A stretch of 64,000 nt of DNA from Peptoniphilus sp. ING2-D1G (GCA_000952975.1 LM997412.1:1178001-1242000); one strand, 5' to 3'. Numbered from the stretch's first letter, positions 9,827 to 19,925 are shown. Notes: generated from the letters alone by a model not told the origin. A program made the numbers and translations.

Positions 9827-11155
9827 CTACATAAATGCCGCTTCAATTACAGGACTTACTATTCGAAGGAAGAATATTACTGCAAGTATTGTAATCATCG
9901 GTGTAAGTTCTTTTCTTTTTCCTGTTATGAATTTCAAGAACACAAAGGACATTATTCCGAAGCTTATCCCCTCAGCGATTGAATAGGCAAAGGGCATAAG
10001 TGTAATTGTCAAAAATGCCGGTACAGCTTCGGTGAAATCGTCAAAATTGATTTCTTTTATGGGACTCATCATAAACAAACCTACCATTACCAAAGCCGCT
10101 GATGTAGCCTCCGCCGGTACTATTGCAAATAATGGGAACAAAAATAGTGAAATTAAAAAGAAAAATGCAGTTGAAAGAGCGGTTAATCCCGTTCTTCCTC
10201 CGTCTGCAACTCCACTTGCGGATTCTACAAAGGTGGTGACCGTACTTGTTCCTAAAAGAGCTCCGGCTACTGTTCCTATAGCATCTGCCATCAAGGCTTT
10301 TCCTACATTTGGAAGTTCTCCCTTTTCGTTTATCATTCCGGCTTTTGTAGCAACCCCCGTAAGAGTACCTATGGTGTCAAACATGTCTACAAATAAGAAT
10401 GTAAACATTACTGAAAACATTTCAAAGGTAAATATTTTCTCAAATTCCAGTTTAAAAGCTATACTGCTTAAAGACGGCGGCATCGTAAAAATTGAAGTCT
10501 CGGGTAAATGTGACACACCTAAAATAATTGCAACGATTGTAGCCCCTATGATTCCGAATAAAAGAGCTCCCTTTACATTTTTTGCCAATAAAAATGCCAT
10601 TAAGGCAAGGGCGAAGAAAAATACCACAGCATTTGGAGTAAGCAGATCTCCAAGAGCAAGAATAACTCCATCTCCCTGCTTTACAATGCCCACATTTGAA
10701 AATCCTATAAAGGATATAAATAATCCTATCCCCACACTCACCGCATTCTTTATGGCTACGGGAATCGATGTGAATATCGCCTCTCTTATGCTAAAGGCAC
10801 TTAATAAAATAAATATAATACCCTCGATAAATACCGCTGTAAGAGCATATTGCCAAGTATGTCCATAGGACAACACAACTGTATAGGTAAAAAATGCATT
10901 AAGTCCCATGCCCGGCGCAAGTCCGAAGGGCAGATTTGCATACAGACCCATGACAAGCATAGCTATTACCGATGAAATTATAGTCGCAGTAAAGACCGCA
11001 CCCTTATCCATACCTGTTTCAGAAAGGATATTGGGGTTTACTATAAGTATGTAAGACATCGTCATAAAAGTAGTAAGTCCCGCCATAATTTCTGTTCTAA
11101 CATCGGAGTTGGCTTCTTTTAAGCGAAACTTCCTTTCAAAAAAACTGTTTTCCAT
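9827..11155 (-). CDS. NCS2-family purine permease (AzgA/PbuG-like)
   Basis: 442 aa, about 12-14 hydrophobic segments. The N-terminus FFERKFRLKEANSDVRTEIMAGLTTFMTMSYI and the stretch FGLAPGMGLNAFFTYTV are hallmarks of the AzgA branch of the NCS2/NAT superfamily, which imports hypoxanthine, guanine or adenine with H+. FVDMFDTIGTLTGVATKAG and TSTVTTFVESASGVADGGRTG are also typical. AGGAGGTT lies before the ATG. It is divergent from the M16 protease; a TATAAT on the minus strand (11192-11187) is the likely -10. No purine riboswitch was seen in the leader. Exact substrate cannot be read from sequence. Confidence 0.92.
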   Translation of the reverse strand: MENSFFERKFRLKEANSDVRTEIMAGLTTFMTMSYILIVNPNILSETGMDKGAVFTATIISSVIAMLVMGLYANLPFGLAPGMGLNAFFTYTVVLSYGHTWQYALTAVFIEGIIFILLSAFSIREAIFTSIPVAIKNAVSVGIGLFISFIGFSNVGIVKQGDGVILALGDLLTPNAVVFFFALALMAFLLAKNVKGALLFGIIGATIVAIILGVSHLPETSIFTMPPSLSSIAFKLEFEKIFTFEMFSVMFTFLFVDMFDTIGTLTGVATKAGMINEKGELPNVGKALMADAIGTVAGALLGTSTVTTFVESASGVADGGRTGLTALSTAFFFLISLFLFPLFAIVPAEATSAALVMVGLFMMSPIKEINFDDFTEAVPAFLTITLMPFAYSIAEGISFGIMSFVFLKFITGKRKELTPMITILAVIFFLRIVSPVIEAAFM

Positions 11156-11309
11156 ATTATTTTTTTAACCTCCTTTTCATACAGACATTATACCAAACTT
11201 TAAATCTATTATGTAGTTTCTTCCTTTGTTGTTATAAAAGTTTTTCTTTGACATCTTTTCGTAAAAAATAAATATAAAACGGGTATAATAGATAATTAAG
11301 GAGGTTCAT
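11156..11309. promoter_or_regulatory. divergent promoter region between permease and M16 protease
   Basis: Two outward -10 boxes are visible: TATAAT on the plus strand at 11284-11289 (protease) and TATAAT on the minus strand at 11192-11187 (permease). The -35 elements are weak on both sides. Ribosome site AAGGAGG is at 11298-11304. Confidence 0.55.
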
Positions 11310-14201
11310 ATGAATAAATATAAATTAATTACCGAAGAATATATAGATGATGTAGCTTCCACGGCAAAAATATACGAACACTTAAAAACCAAAGCCAAGG
11401 TGCTTATACTTTCAAATAACGATGAAAATAAAGCCTTCAGTATTTCCTTTAGAACTGTTCCCGAAGACTCCACAGGAGTCCCTCATATCGTGGAGCATTG
11501 TGTGCTTTCAGGTTCTCGAAAATATAGAACTAAAGAACCTTTTATGGACATGATAAAGGGCAGCATGCAGACATTTTTAAATGCAATGACTTATCCTGAT
11601 AAGACCATGTACCCTGTCAGCTCCAGAAATAAAAAGGACTTCTACAATCTCATGGACGTCTATCTCGACTCAGTATTCTATCCGCTGATGTATGAAAAGG
11701 AGGAAATTTTCAGACAGGAGGGCTGGCATTACGAGCTTGAGGACAAAGATTCTGAGTTGACTTACAACGGAGTAGTCTACAATGAAATGAAGGGTGTTTA
11801 TTCCGATGAGCAAAATATTGTTTCCGATTTAATAACATTCAATCTACATGAAAATTCTTCCTACGGTGTGGATTCAGGAGGAAATCCCGAAGACATTCCG
11901 AATCTGAGCTATGAAAACTTTTTAGCCTTTCATAAAAAATTCTACCATCCTTCAAATTCTTATATATATTTATACGGAGATTTAGATATGGAAGAAGCTC
12001 TTGAGTATATAGATGAAAATTATCTGTCTGATTTTGATTACAAGGAAATTGACTCGCAAATAAAATTAAATATTCCCTTTGATGAACCCAGGACAGTTCA
12101 TGGAACTTTTAGCGCATCTGAAATTAAAGATGATGAGCACAAAGACTATTTAGCTTATAGCTGGTGCATCGGAAAAAGCGATGACAAACTGGATTCCTTC
12201 ATGCAAAACTTTTTAATTGAACTCCTTGTAAATTCAAATTCAGCTCCTATAAAAAGAGCTTTGCTTGAAAAAAATCTCGCAGAAGATGTCTACGCAGAAG
12301 GCTCCTCTTCTCTTGCTTTGGATATTTCCATAATTGCAAAAAACACCGATTCTTCCAGAAGCGAAGAGTTTAAAAAAACTATATTTGACACTTTAAAAAG
12401 CATAGTCAAGGAAGGACTGGATAAGGATTTACTTGAAGCGACTTTAAATAAATTTGAGTTTTCTTTCCGTGAAGGCGGCGGAACTATGAAATCCATCATA
12501 TACAACATAAGGGCGATGAATTCCTGGTTATATGATAAGTCGCCCATTGATGGTTTAAAGACAAATGACTTGATCAAAGAACTAAGAGAGAATATAAACT
12601 CTGATTTTTTTGAAAAATATATAGAAGAAAAACTTTTAAATAACAACTATGCCCTTCTTCTTATTGCCGAACCTGAAATTGATAAAGACAAAAAAACAAA
12701 TCAAAAAACAAAAAACAAATTGCAAGACTATAAAAATTCTTTAGAGCCATGGGAAATCCAAGACATGATTGATGAAACACACAAGCTCTTTGATTTTCAA
12801 CTTTCCGAGGACAGCCCTGAAGATAAATCGACCATACCCACCCTTGAAATATCGGATATAAATAAAGAAATAACCCATATACCCATGGAGATAACAAAAA
12901 AAGAAGACAAGACTTATCTATTCAGTGAACAATTCACAAATGAAATAAGCTATGTTACCTTTTCCTTTGACGCCTCTCATGTCAAAAAAGATGAAGTTGC
13001 AAATTTGTCCTTGCTGTCCGACTTAATAGGCAAATTGTCTACAAATCAATTCGATTATGCAAAATTAGATTCGGAAATTTACAAGGTTTTGGGAAATTAT
13101 TCTTTAAATCCCGTAGTATACGCAAACTATAAAAATAGTGATGAAATAAACCCCAGGTTTAATGTTTCCTTTAAAACTCTGGATATAAACTTTGAAAAAT
13201 CCTTAAATCTGATTAAAGAAATACTTTTAAACACACAGCTCGATGATAAAAACAGAATTAAAGAAATACTACAAATGGAAAAATCCGCAGACGAATCCAC
13301 TCTTTTACAAAACGGTCATGTGATAATGATTGAAACGGTAAAAAGCTATTTCTTAAAACAATCCGACTACGCTTCAAAGATAAGCGGACTTGAAAATTAT
13401 TTTTATCTTAGGGATTTAGTTTCAAACTTTGAAGAAAAATGGGATGAATTCAGGTTATCTCTTGAGGGTTTAATGAAAAGTTTTATAAACAGCAGGAATT
13501 TGATAGTCCATTTTACGGGATCAAGAAAATCCTATGAAGAAAATTCAAAATTCATAGAAAATTTTATAAGTCAACTACCTGATGAACCTATAAAGAAACA
13601 GGAATATGAATTTAAAAAACAACAAAAAAATCAAGGCTTCTCTCTTCCCGCAAATGTTCAATACATTTCAAAAGGTTATGATTTAAAGGAGTTGGGGGCA
13701 GAGTACAACGGAGCTTTTTCAGTACTTGCCAATATACTTTCATCCACCTATCTACACGACAACATAAGGGCAAAGGGTGGAGCCTATGGTGCGGGCATCA
13801 GGCTTTCAATGTCTTCTGATGTCGAAACTTACTCCTATAGAGACCCCAATCTGACAAAGACCATAGAAGTATATGACAATATGGATAAATTTGTTGAAAA
13901 TTTAAATCTTGATGAAAAAGATATAAAAAACTTTATAATCGGAACTATGAACGTATTTGATCCCATGCTTTCACCACAAGGAAAGGGAAATTTAAGTTTT
14001 ACCAGGTATATGTCATCAATAACCGAGAAAGAAATATCCAATTTCAAAAATGAAGCCATAAATACAAAGCTTGAAGACTTAAGAAGCTTAGCTCCACTAC
14101 TAAAAAAAGCCATGGATAAAAATTATATGTGTGCCATCTGCGGAGATGGGGTATTAAATGACAACAAGGATTTATTTAAGGAAATAATAAATCTTAAATA
14201 A
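11310..14201 (+). CDS. M16C-family metalloprotease (presequence-protease/Cym1-like)
   Basis: 963 aa, the length of single-chain M16C peptidases. The inverted zinc motif HxxEH is HIVEH (residues 59-63), with the distal Glu at E159 in VVYNEMKGVYSDEQ. The two halves are typical clamshell lobes joined by a long linker (KEDKTYLFSE region near 535). The second lobe holds the RAKGGAYGAG substrate-binding motif. There is no signal peptide, so it is probably a cytosolic enzyme degrading short peptides. AAGGAGG and an ATG give a clear start. The small acetyltransferase follows 10 bases later, so they are probably co-transcribed. Confidence 0.93.
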   Translation: MNKYKLITEEYIDDVASTAKIYEHLKTKAKVLILSNNDENKAFSISFRTVPEDSTGVPHIVEHCVLSGSRKYRTKEPFMDMIKGSMQTFLNAMTYPDKTMYPVSSRNKKDFYNLMDVYLDSVFYPLMYEKEEIFRQEGWHYELEDKDSELTYNGVVYNEMKGVYSDEQNIVSDLITFNLHENSSYGVDSGGNPEDIPNLSYENFLAFHKKFYHPSNSYIYLYGDLDMEEALEYIDENYLSDFDYKEIDSQIKLNIPFDEPRTVHGTFSASEIKDDEHKDYLAYSWCIGKSDDKLDSFMQNFLIELLVNSNSAPIKRALLEKNLAEDVYAEGSSSLALDISIIAKNTDSSRSEEFKKTIFDTLKSIVKEGLDKDLLEATLNKFEFSFREGGGTMKSIIYNIRAMNSWLYDKSPIDGLKTNDLIKELRENINSDFFEKYIEEKLLNNNYALLLIAEPEIDKDKKTNQKTKNKLQDYKNSLEPWEIQDMIDETHKLFDFQLSEDSPEDKSTIPTLEISDINKEITHIPMEITKKEDKTYLFSEQFTNEISYVTFSFDASHVKKDEVANLSLLSDLIGKLSTNQFDYAKLDSEIYKVLGNYSLNPVVYANYKNSDEINPRFNVSFKTLDINFEKSLNLIKEILLNTQLDDKNRIKEILQMEKSADESTLLQNGHVIMIETVKSYFLKQSDYASKISGLENYFYLRDLVSNFEEKWDEFRLSLEGLMKSFINSRNLIVHFTGSRKSYEENSKFIENFISQLPDEPIKKQEYEFKKQQKNQGFSLPANVQYISKGYDLKELGAEYNGAFSVLANILSSTYLHDNIRAKGGAYGAGIRLSMSSDVETYSYRDPNLTKTIEVYDNMDKFVENLNLDEKDIKNFIIGTMNVFDPMLSPQGKGNLSFTRYMSSITEKEISNFKNEAINTKLEDLRSLAPLLKKAMDKNYMCAICGDGVLNDNKDLFKEIINLK

Positions 14202-14211
14202 GGAGGGCAAT

Positions 14212-14493
14212 ATGATTAATATAGTATATGAAGAAAACAAGGACAGAGCGGCAGCCTATGACGGTGACAAACTTGTAGGACAATGCACCTATTCAAAATC
14301 TGACAACAATTGGATAGTTGAACATACTTTAGTAGATCCGGAATATGGCGGACAGGGAATCGCGGCAATGCTCGTAAAAGAAGTTGTAGACAGAGCTCGT
14401 GAAAAGGGTGTAAAAATAGTTCCTGTTTGCTCCTATGTGCAAAGAGAATTTGAAAAAAAAGAAGAATATAAAGATCTTTTAGCAAAAAAATAA
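14212..14493 (+). CDS. small GNAT-fold acetyltransferase (YjdJ/COG2388 type)
   Basis: 93 aa, a minimal GNAT domain. Acetyl-CoA binding region: VDPEYGGQGIAAMLVKEVVDRAREKG (Q/RxxGxG/A pattern GGQGIA), then IVPVCSYVQREFEKKEEY, the usual C-terminus of this subfamily. The start follows AGGAGGGCAAT. The acceptor is unknown. It follows the M16 protease in the same transcription unit. Confidence 0.88.
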   Translation: MINIVYEENKDRAAAYDGDKLVGQCTYSKSDNNWIVEHTLVDPEYGGQGIAAMLVKEVVDRAREKGVKIVPVCSYVQREFEKKEEYKDLLAKK

Positions 14494-14516
14494 TGGCTTA
14501 TAAGCCATTATTTTTA
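14492..14516. terminator. bidirectional terminator between convergent genes
   Basis: Perfect hairpin AATGGCTTA/TAAGCCATT, followed by ATTTTTATTT to the right and preceded by an A-run to the left, so it can serve both the acetyltransferase and the polyphosphate kinase gene. It overlaps both stop codons. Confidence 0.85.
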
Positions 14517-15977
14517 TTTATTTTCTAATTTTTCGAGAAATTCTTCAGCTCTTGATATAAATTCCTTGAGTACATGAATTCTCGCATGCTTTTTAGATTC
14601 TCCTGAAACCACCGTCCAAGGTGCATAAGCGGTTGATGTCTTATAGAGCATCTCATCCATGGCATCTATATATTCATCCCACTTTTCTCTGTTCCTCCAG
14701 TCTTCTTCGGTTATTTTATAGGGTTTTTCCAATTCTCTGGCTTTAAATCTCGATTGTTGTTCATCCTTTGATATTATTAAAAGATATTTTATCAAAAGAG
14801 TTCCATAATCAACCAATTCTTTTTCCATATTGTTGATTTCACCATAGGCTCTCAACCATTCGTATTCGTTGGCAAAGCCCTCAATCCTCTCAACCATAAC
14901 TCTTCCATACCAACTTCTGTCAAATATCGTCATGTACCCATCCTTGGGAAAGTTATTATAAAACCTCCAAAGATAGTGATGATCTTTCTCCAAATCCGAC
15001 GGAGCTGAAGTGGGGTTTATGTTGTAAGATCTCGCATCTATTCTTCCGAGTAATCTTTGAATTGCTCCTCCCTTTCCTGCGGCATCCATCCCCTCAAATA
15101 CCAAAACCACCGGCACATTCTTTGTGTGAAGAGCGTATGCCAACTCACCTGCTTTTTTTTGCAGAGAATCAAGCTCGTCATATTCCTGTTCTAATTCCGT
15201 GCTCAATTTAAAATCCTTTAAACTATTCTCTGCTTTATATATCGGGTGTTTCCAATTATTTTCCAGGTTTCTTCTTTGCCTTATATCCTGAATCTGTCTT
15301 TCTATTATCTCTATGGTAGTTCCTAAGACATGTTTAGATGCAATTTTTCTGTCTTCTGACGATACTACATTCCAAGGAGAAAAAGAAAAATTCGTACTGT
15401 TTATCATCAAGTCGAAATGTTCAAAATATTTTTCATAGTGCTCGTTTTGATCAATATCTTCCTTTCCAACTAAAAATTTTCTATATTCATCCTTTAGATA
15501 GTCATCTATTGCTTCTTTTTGTCTATCTTTGCTTTCATGGAGAAAGAATTTTATCAGTATTGTATGGTCATCATTGAGCATTTTTTCAAGATTCATGATT
15601 TGTTTTATTCTCAACCTTTGAATTTTGTCATCGCTCTTTAAATCATTGAACATATGATAGTACATACTCCTGTCAAAAATGGCAAAATCTCCCTTTGCAG
15701 GAATTTTTTCCCAAAATTGAGAAGTATAGGAATAGTCATCTGTTTCGTCAAAATCTTCAAATATGGAGACTCTGTAGTGCTTTGCATCTAAATCCCTTAC
15801 TAAATCATTGAGTACATATCCTTTGCCCGAAGACTCCCACCCGTCTATCATTATTATCACAGGTATGTTTTCCTCTATACAAATCCTTTGATGCTCTGCA
15901 AGAATATCTCCCAATTCTCCTCTTTTTTTATACTCATATCGGCTTTTAAATTTATCGAATTTAAAACTTTTTAACAT
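14514..15977 (-). CDS. pap: two-domain polyphosphate kinase 2 (polyphosphate:AMP phosphotransferase type)
   Basis: 487 aa made of two PPK2 domains in tandem, the class II arrangement of polyphosphate:AMP phosphotransferase. Domain 1: Walker A GWESSGKG (46-53) and lid motif FDRSMYYHMF. Domain 2: Walker A GMDAAGKGG near residue 295 and FDRSWYGRVMVERIEGF. In characterised family members the C-terminal domain is catalytic; here both Walker A motifs look intact. It phosphorylates AMP (or a related nucleotide) with polyphosphate. The ATG follows GAGGAGAT. Nucleotide preference is inferred from the domain arrangement only. Confidence 0.87.
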   Translation of the reverse strand: MLKSFKFDKFKSRYEYKKRGELGDILAEHQRICIEENIPVIIMIDGWESSGKGYVLNDLVRDLDAKHYRVSIFEDFDETDDYSYTSQFWEKIPAKGDFAIFDRSMYYHMFNDLKSDDKIQRLRIKQIMNLEKMLNDDHTILIKFFLHESKDRQKEAIDDYLKDEYRKFLVGKEDIDQNEHYEKYFEHFDLMINSTNFSFSPWNVVSSEDRKIASKHVLGTTIEIIERQIQDIRQRRNLENNWKHPIYKAENSLKDFKLSTELEQEYDELDSLQKKAGELAYALHTKNVPVVLVFEGMDAAGKGGAIQRLLGRIDARSYNINPTSAPSDLEKDHHYLWRFYNNFPKDGYMTIFDRSWYGRVMVERIEGFANEYEWLRAYGEINNMEKELVDYGTLLIKYLLIISKDEQQSRFKARELEKPYKITEEDWRNREKWDEYIDAMDEMLYKTSTAYAPWTVVSGESKKHARIHVLKEFISRAEEFLEKLENK

Positions 15978-16043
15978 CTTATCTATCTCCTCAAGTTATA
16001 TTTTCTAAATATTTTTTTTATTATAACATTTATTATTAAAACA

Positions 16044-16074
16044 AAAAATAAAAACTGCCTGAATAAGCAGTTTT
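16044..16074 (-). terminator. terminator after ybaK
   Basis: Hairpin AAAACTGC/GCAGTTTT (16051-16074), followed by a T-rich run on the minus strand. It ends the typA-cls-ybaK unit. Confidence 0.8.
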
Positions 16075-16100
16075 CGCGTTATTTATATATTTAAAATACT

Positions 16101-16571
16101 CTACTTTTTAGTCACATCTACCCATTGATAATCTCCGAGGATTTCTTCAAGTTCACAAAGAGAAAGCTTCACTGTGGAGTTTTCGGATCCTGCTGCAGGA
16201 TATATTATTTCCTCTTCCTTCAAAGATTTATCCAAATATATTTTTGTGCTATCTTTTACGGCAAAGGGGCATACTCCGCCGGCTTCATGGCCTACTAATT
16301 CCAAAAGTTCATCTTTATCAAGCATTTTTGCCTTTTGTCTAAAGACTTCCTTGAATTTTTTATTGTCTATTCTTCTATCGCCCAAGGCAACTATGAGCAC
16401 AGCCTCATTGTTTTTTTCATTTTTAAAGGCAAGGGTCTTAGCTATTTGACTCTCTCTTACTCCAAGTCTATCTGCCGCCAATTTTACCGTTGCTGTTGAA
16501 GTATCAAACACAACTACTCTGTCTTCTAAATTTCTATTTTTAAAAAATTCTCTCACTTTTTCAAAGGACAA
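16101..16571 (-). CDS. ybaK: YbaK/EbsC-type aminoacyl-tRNA editing protein
   Basis: 156 aa from the TTG at 16571. A GTG at 16580 is possible, but lies only 2 bases after GGAGG, while the TTG has a 10-base spacing and gives the family-like start MSFEKVREFF. The YbaK/ProX domain covers the whole protein; the conserved lysine is in IAKTLAFK and the substrate loop is GHEAGGVCPFAV. Members clear Cys- or Ala-tRNA(Pro) in trans; which substrate is used here cannot be told. It lies 6 to 15 bases after the cardiolipin synthase gene, as last gene of a three-gene unit. Confidence 0.87.
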   Translation of the reverse strand: MSFEKVREFFKNRNLEDRVVVFDTSTATVKLAADRLGVRESQIAKTLAFKNEKNNEAVLIVALGDRRIDNKKFKEVFRQKAKMLDKDELLELVGHEAGGVCPFAVKDSTKIYLDKSLKEEEIIYPAAGSENSTVKLSLCELEEILGDYQWVDVTKK

Positions 16572-16586
16572 ATTTATCACTTCCTC

Positions 16587-18062
16587 CTATAATAACGGGG
16601 AAAGAAGTCTGCTTATTCCTTCTTTAAACTTTACCATAACACTTCTGCTTGCATAGTATTCTTTGGTGATTTCTATGGATTTTTCCACATCGGCTTTGAA
16701 ATCTTCAACTAAAGAGCGATTTAATTGCTCATCAAATATGAAAGCATTTACTTCAAAATTCAATTCAAAGGATCTTATGTCGAAATTTGCCGTTCCGACA
16801 CTGGATAAATAATCATCGCAAGTTATTACCTTTGAGTGCAAAAATCCCCCATCATACAAATATGCCTTTACACCCCATTGAATCAAATCTCCTAAAAATG
16901 ATAGTGATGCCCAATGCACAAAAATATGATCTCTGGTTTTGGGGATCATTATATTGACATCCACTCCCGACAAAACAGCGGTTTTGATTGCATTGTACAG
17001 TCCATCATCAGGTATGAAGTAGGGTGTCTGAATGTATACGCTTTTTTTAGCGCGCGTGATCATTTTCCCATAGCCGTTTCTTATGGAATTTACTTTAGTA
17101 TTGGGCCCACTTGTAACTATGCACATCTCGGTGTTGAGTTTTTCTTCCTCTTTAAAAGCATCGGGGATAATGGATATAAACCCTCCATCCTCTCTACCTG
17201 AGGCATATCGGTAATCAAGAAAAAATCTGAATTCCAAACCCACTACGGCGTCCCCTGTTATTCTCAAATGAGTATCTCTCCAAAAGCCGAACTTTTTATC
17301 CCTGGATACATACTCATCTGCGATGTTAAGCCCACCCACATATCCTATCATGTGATCTATTACTATTATCTTTCTGTGATTTCTATAGTTGATACGTGTA
17401 TTTATGGTTTTAAAAAGCCCTGGGAAAAATATTTCTACCTTCACTCCGTTTCTTTTTAAATCTTCTCTATCTCTGTTTCTAAATTTTCTACCGCCCATTC
17501 CGTCTACAAGCAAGATAACCTCAAGCCCCTCTTGAGCTTTTTTCTTAAGAAGATCAATTAGTTCCATACCGAGTTCATCGGATTTAAATATATAAGTTTG
17601 AATATAAATAGCGGTTTTTGCATTGTTGATATCCTCAAATAATTGTTTGAACATATCCTTGCCGTCGTTGTACTTAATTACTGAATTTCTTGAATAAAGG
17701 AGCTCCTGTTCTCCCTTATTAAATAGTTCAATAATGTCTAAATAATTCTTTGTTCTTTCTTTTATGGGCTTTTTTCCACTTTTTATAAGATCCAATTGTG
17801 CAGAGGAAATTTTCCCGACATCTTCTTTTATAGAACCTCTCTTGTCAAACATTCTTTTCTTGGACAGGTCTTGTCCGATAAATAAATAGAGAATAAATCC
17901 AAAAATAGGAAGAAAATTTATTGCCATAACCCAAAGTAAAGTAGATATGGGTTTTCTTTTTTCAGCAAATATTATTATCATGCTGAATATAATATTTATG
18001 ACAAAGAGCAGTGCATAGGATTTAAAAAACCAATTTATTGCACTTAAATAATCTTTTATCAA
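16587..18062 (-). CDS. cls: cardiolipin synthase (phospholipase D superfamily)
   Basis: 491 aa, the usual length. Two N-terminal membrane helices (YALLFVINIIFSMIIIF and LLWVMAINFLPIFGFILYLF), then two PLD domains with HxKx4D motifs: NYRNHRKIIVIDH near residue 227 and FLHSKVITCDD near residue 405, each followed by GGLN or GTAN. It joins two phosphatidylglycerols into cardiolipin at the membrane. The start is TTG at 18062, after GAGGTG. It lies 12 bases after typA. Confidence 0.93.
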   Translation of the reverse strand: MIKDYLSAINWFFKSYALLFVINIIFSMIIIFAEKRKPISTLLWVMAINFLPIFGFILYLFIGQDLSKKRMFDKRGSIKEDVGKISSAQLDLIKSGKKPIKERTKNYLDIIELFNKGEQELLYSRNSVIKYNDGKDMFKQLFEDINNAKTAIYIQTYIFKSDELGMELIDLLKKKAQEGLEVILLVDGMGGRKFRNRDREDLKRNGVKVEIFFPGLFKTINTRINYRNHRKIIVIDHMIGYVGGLNIADEYVSRDKKFGFWRDTHLRITGDAVVGLEFRFFLDYRYASGREDGGFISIIPDAFKEEEKLNTEMCIVTSGPNTKVNSIRNGYGKMITRAKKSVYIQTPYFIPDDGLYNAIKTAVLSGVDVNIMIPKTRDHIFVHWASLSFLGDLIQWGVKAYLYDGGFLHSKVITCDDYLSSVGTANFDIRSFELNFEVNAFIFDEQLNRSLVEDFKADVEKSIEITKEYYASRSVMVKFKEGISRLLSPLL

Positions 18063-18074
18063 ACCTTCACCTCA

Positions 18075-19895
18075 TTATTTATATTTTTTTGATTTATACC
18101 TCGTTTGAGTGTTGAGTATTTTCTTTCTAATTCTGAAAAGCTTGGGTGTAATTTCTATTAATTCGTCATCTTCTATAAATTCAAGTGCATCTTCAAGGCT
18201 CATGTTCTTAACGGGAGAAAGCTTAAGGGCTTCATCTGATCCCGATGCTCTTACATTGGATTGCTTCTTTGTCTTTGTAATTGATACTTCCAATTCCACA
18301 CCCTTTGGAGATGCCCCTACAACTTGACCTTCGTATACATCTTCTCCGGGTTTAACAAAAAGATCTCCTCTATCTTGAGCGTTGTGAAGTCCATAGGCGG
18401 AAGCTGTTCCTGTATCAAAGGATATTATTGAAGCGTCCACCCTTTTGGGAATATCTCCCTTGTAGGGTTCATAGGAATCAAATGTGGAATTAAGTATTCC
18501 GTTTCCCTTGGTGTCGGTTAAAAATTCAGATCTATAACCTATGAGTCCTCTTGCCGGAATGTTGAAAATAAGTCTTGTGTATCCGCCATTGGGTTCTTGA
18601 ATTGAAACAAGTTCTCCCTTTCTGTTGCCAAGTTTTTCAATTACACTTCCGACAAATTCATTAGATACATCTATTGTTACCTTTTCCATGGGCTCAAGTT
18701 TTTTTCCTCCTTCATATTTAAAAAGCACTTGAGGTTTTGAAACTTGAAATTCATACCCTTCTCTTCTCATAGTTTCAATCAATACCGACAAATGAAGTTC
18801 TCCTCTTCCTGAAACCTTGAAACTGTCCGTTGTGTCAGTGTCTTCAACCCTTAAACTCACATCTGTTTGCAGTTCTTTATAAAGTCTTGCCCTTATTTGT
18901 CTGGATGTTAAAAATTTACCATCTCTGCCCGCAAAGGGTGAATCATTTACAGAAAAATTCATGGAAATTGTAGGTTCCGATATCTTTACAAATTCCAAAG
19001 ATATGGGATGAACTGCAGATGATAGGGTATCTCCTATGTTTATATTCTCTATACCGGATACTGCTACTATGGAACCCGCTTTTGCTTCATCTACGGGAAC
19101 CTTCTCAAGTCCTTCATATTCATAGATTTGAGAAATCTTTACCCTTTTAGGATCAGCCTCGCTTCTGAAGTTGCTCAGTACTATGCTGTCTCCCTCTTTA
19201 TAAACCCCGCTCTCAACTCTGCCGACCCCTATTCTTCCCACATATTCATTGTAATCAATTGTAGAAATCAATAAAGCGAAGGGTTGATTTTCATCTGTAC
19301 TCGGAGGAGAAATATACTTGAGTATGGTATCAAATAAATCCTTCATATCGTTTCTTTCATCATCTAAGTTAAGTTTTGCAATTCCTTGTTTAGCCGATGT
19401 AAATACGAAGGGACTTTCAAGAACTCTTTCACTGGCTCCAAGTTCTATAAATAAATCCAATACTTCATCTATTACCTCAGAAGGTCTGGCTTCCGGCCTA
19501 TCAATTTTATTTATACATACAATCACATCAAGATTTAATTCAAAGGCCTTTTTTAATACAAACTTTGTCTGTGGCATAGGCCCTTCAAAGGCATCCACCA
19601 AAAGCAAGACTCCATTTACCATCTTCAGAACACGCTCAACCTCTCCGCCGAAATCAGCGTGTCCCGGAGTATCAATGATATTTATTTTAATATCGTTATA
19701 TCTTACAGCCGTATTTTTTGAAAGTATGGTTATTCCTCTTTCACGTTCAATATCGCCTGAATCCATAACTCTGTCTTTTACCACTTGGTTTTTTCTAAAA
19801 ATTCCCGACTGCTTTAAAAGCGCATCCACAAGAGTTGTCTTTCCGTGGTCTACATGTGCTACAATCGCTATATTTCTAATGTCATTATTGTTCAT
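18075..19895 (-). CDS. typA: ribosome-associated GTPase TypA/BipA
   Basis: 606 aa from MNNNDIRNIA. An upstream ATG at 19952 is rejected because it would place the -10 box inside the gene; GAGG lies before the ATG at 19895. G-domain motifs: G1 AHVDHGKTT, G2/G3 RGITI and DTPGHADFGGEV, G4 CINKIDRPEA, G5 TSAKQG. Then EF-G-like domains and the BipA C-terminal domain (TGTASAYGLHNAQDRG). It is a translational GTPase involved in 50S assembly and stress or cold response. First gene of the typA-cls-ybaK unit. Confidence 0.96.
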   Translation of the reverse strand: MNNNDIRNIAIVAHVDHGKTTLVDALLKQSGIFRKNQVVKDRVMDSGDIERERGITILSKNTAVRYNDIKINIIDTPGHADFGGEVERVLKMVNGVLLLVDAFEGPMPQTKFVLKKAFELNLDVIVCINKIDRPEARPSEVIDEVLDLFIELGASERVLESPFVFTSAKQGIAKLNLDDERNDMKDLFDTILKYISPPSTDENQPFALLISTIDYNEYVGRIGVGRVESGVYKEGDSIVLSNFRSEADPKRVKISQIYEYEGLEKVPVDEAKAGSIVAVSGIENINIGDTLSSAVHPISLEFVKISEPTISMNFSVNDSPFAGRDGKFLTSRQIRARLYKELQTDVSLRVEDTDTTDSFKVSGRGELHLSVLIETMRREGYEFQVSKPQVLFKYEGGKKLEPMEKVTIDVSNEFVGSVIEKLGNRKGELVSIQEPNGGYTRLIFNIPARGLIGYRSEFLTDTKGNGILNSTFDSYEPYKGDIPKRVDASIISFDTGTASAYGLHNAQDRGDLFVKPGEDVYEGQVVGASPKGVELEVSITKTKKQSNVRASGSDEALKLSPVKNMSLEDALEFIEDDELIEITPKLFRIRKKILNTQTRYKSKKYK

Positions 19896-19919
19896 TTTCC
19901 TCAATCCTCTCGAAACTAA

Positions 19920-19925
19920 ATTATA
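19920..19925 (-). promoter_or_regulatory. extended -10 promoter of typA
   Basis: Minus strand ATGGTATAAT gives TG-N-TATAAT, an extended -10. A TTGACG lies 21 bases upstream (19952-19947), longer than the usual spacer. Confidence 0.55.

Noticed and set aside
10032-10868. Long open frame (278 codons) on the plus strand
   Set aside because: It is antisense to the purine permease, has low-complexity Ala/Thr/Lys composition and no ribosome site; a shadow of the real gene.
11156-11309. Purine riboswitch before the permease
   Set aside because: The leader is about 150 bases shared with a divergent gene and lacks the conserved purine-aptamer core; only promoter elements were found.
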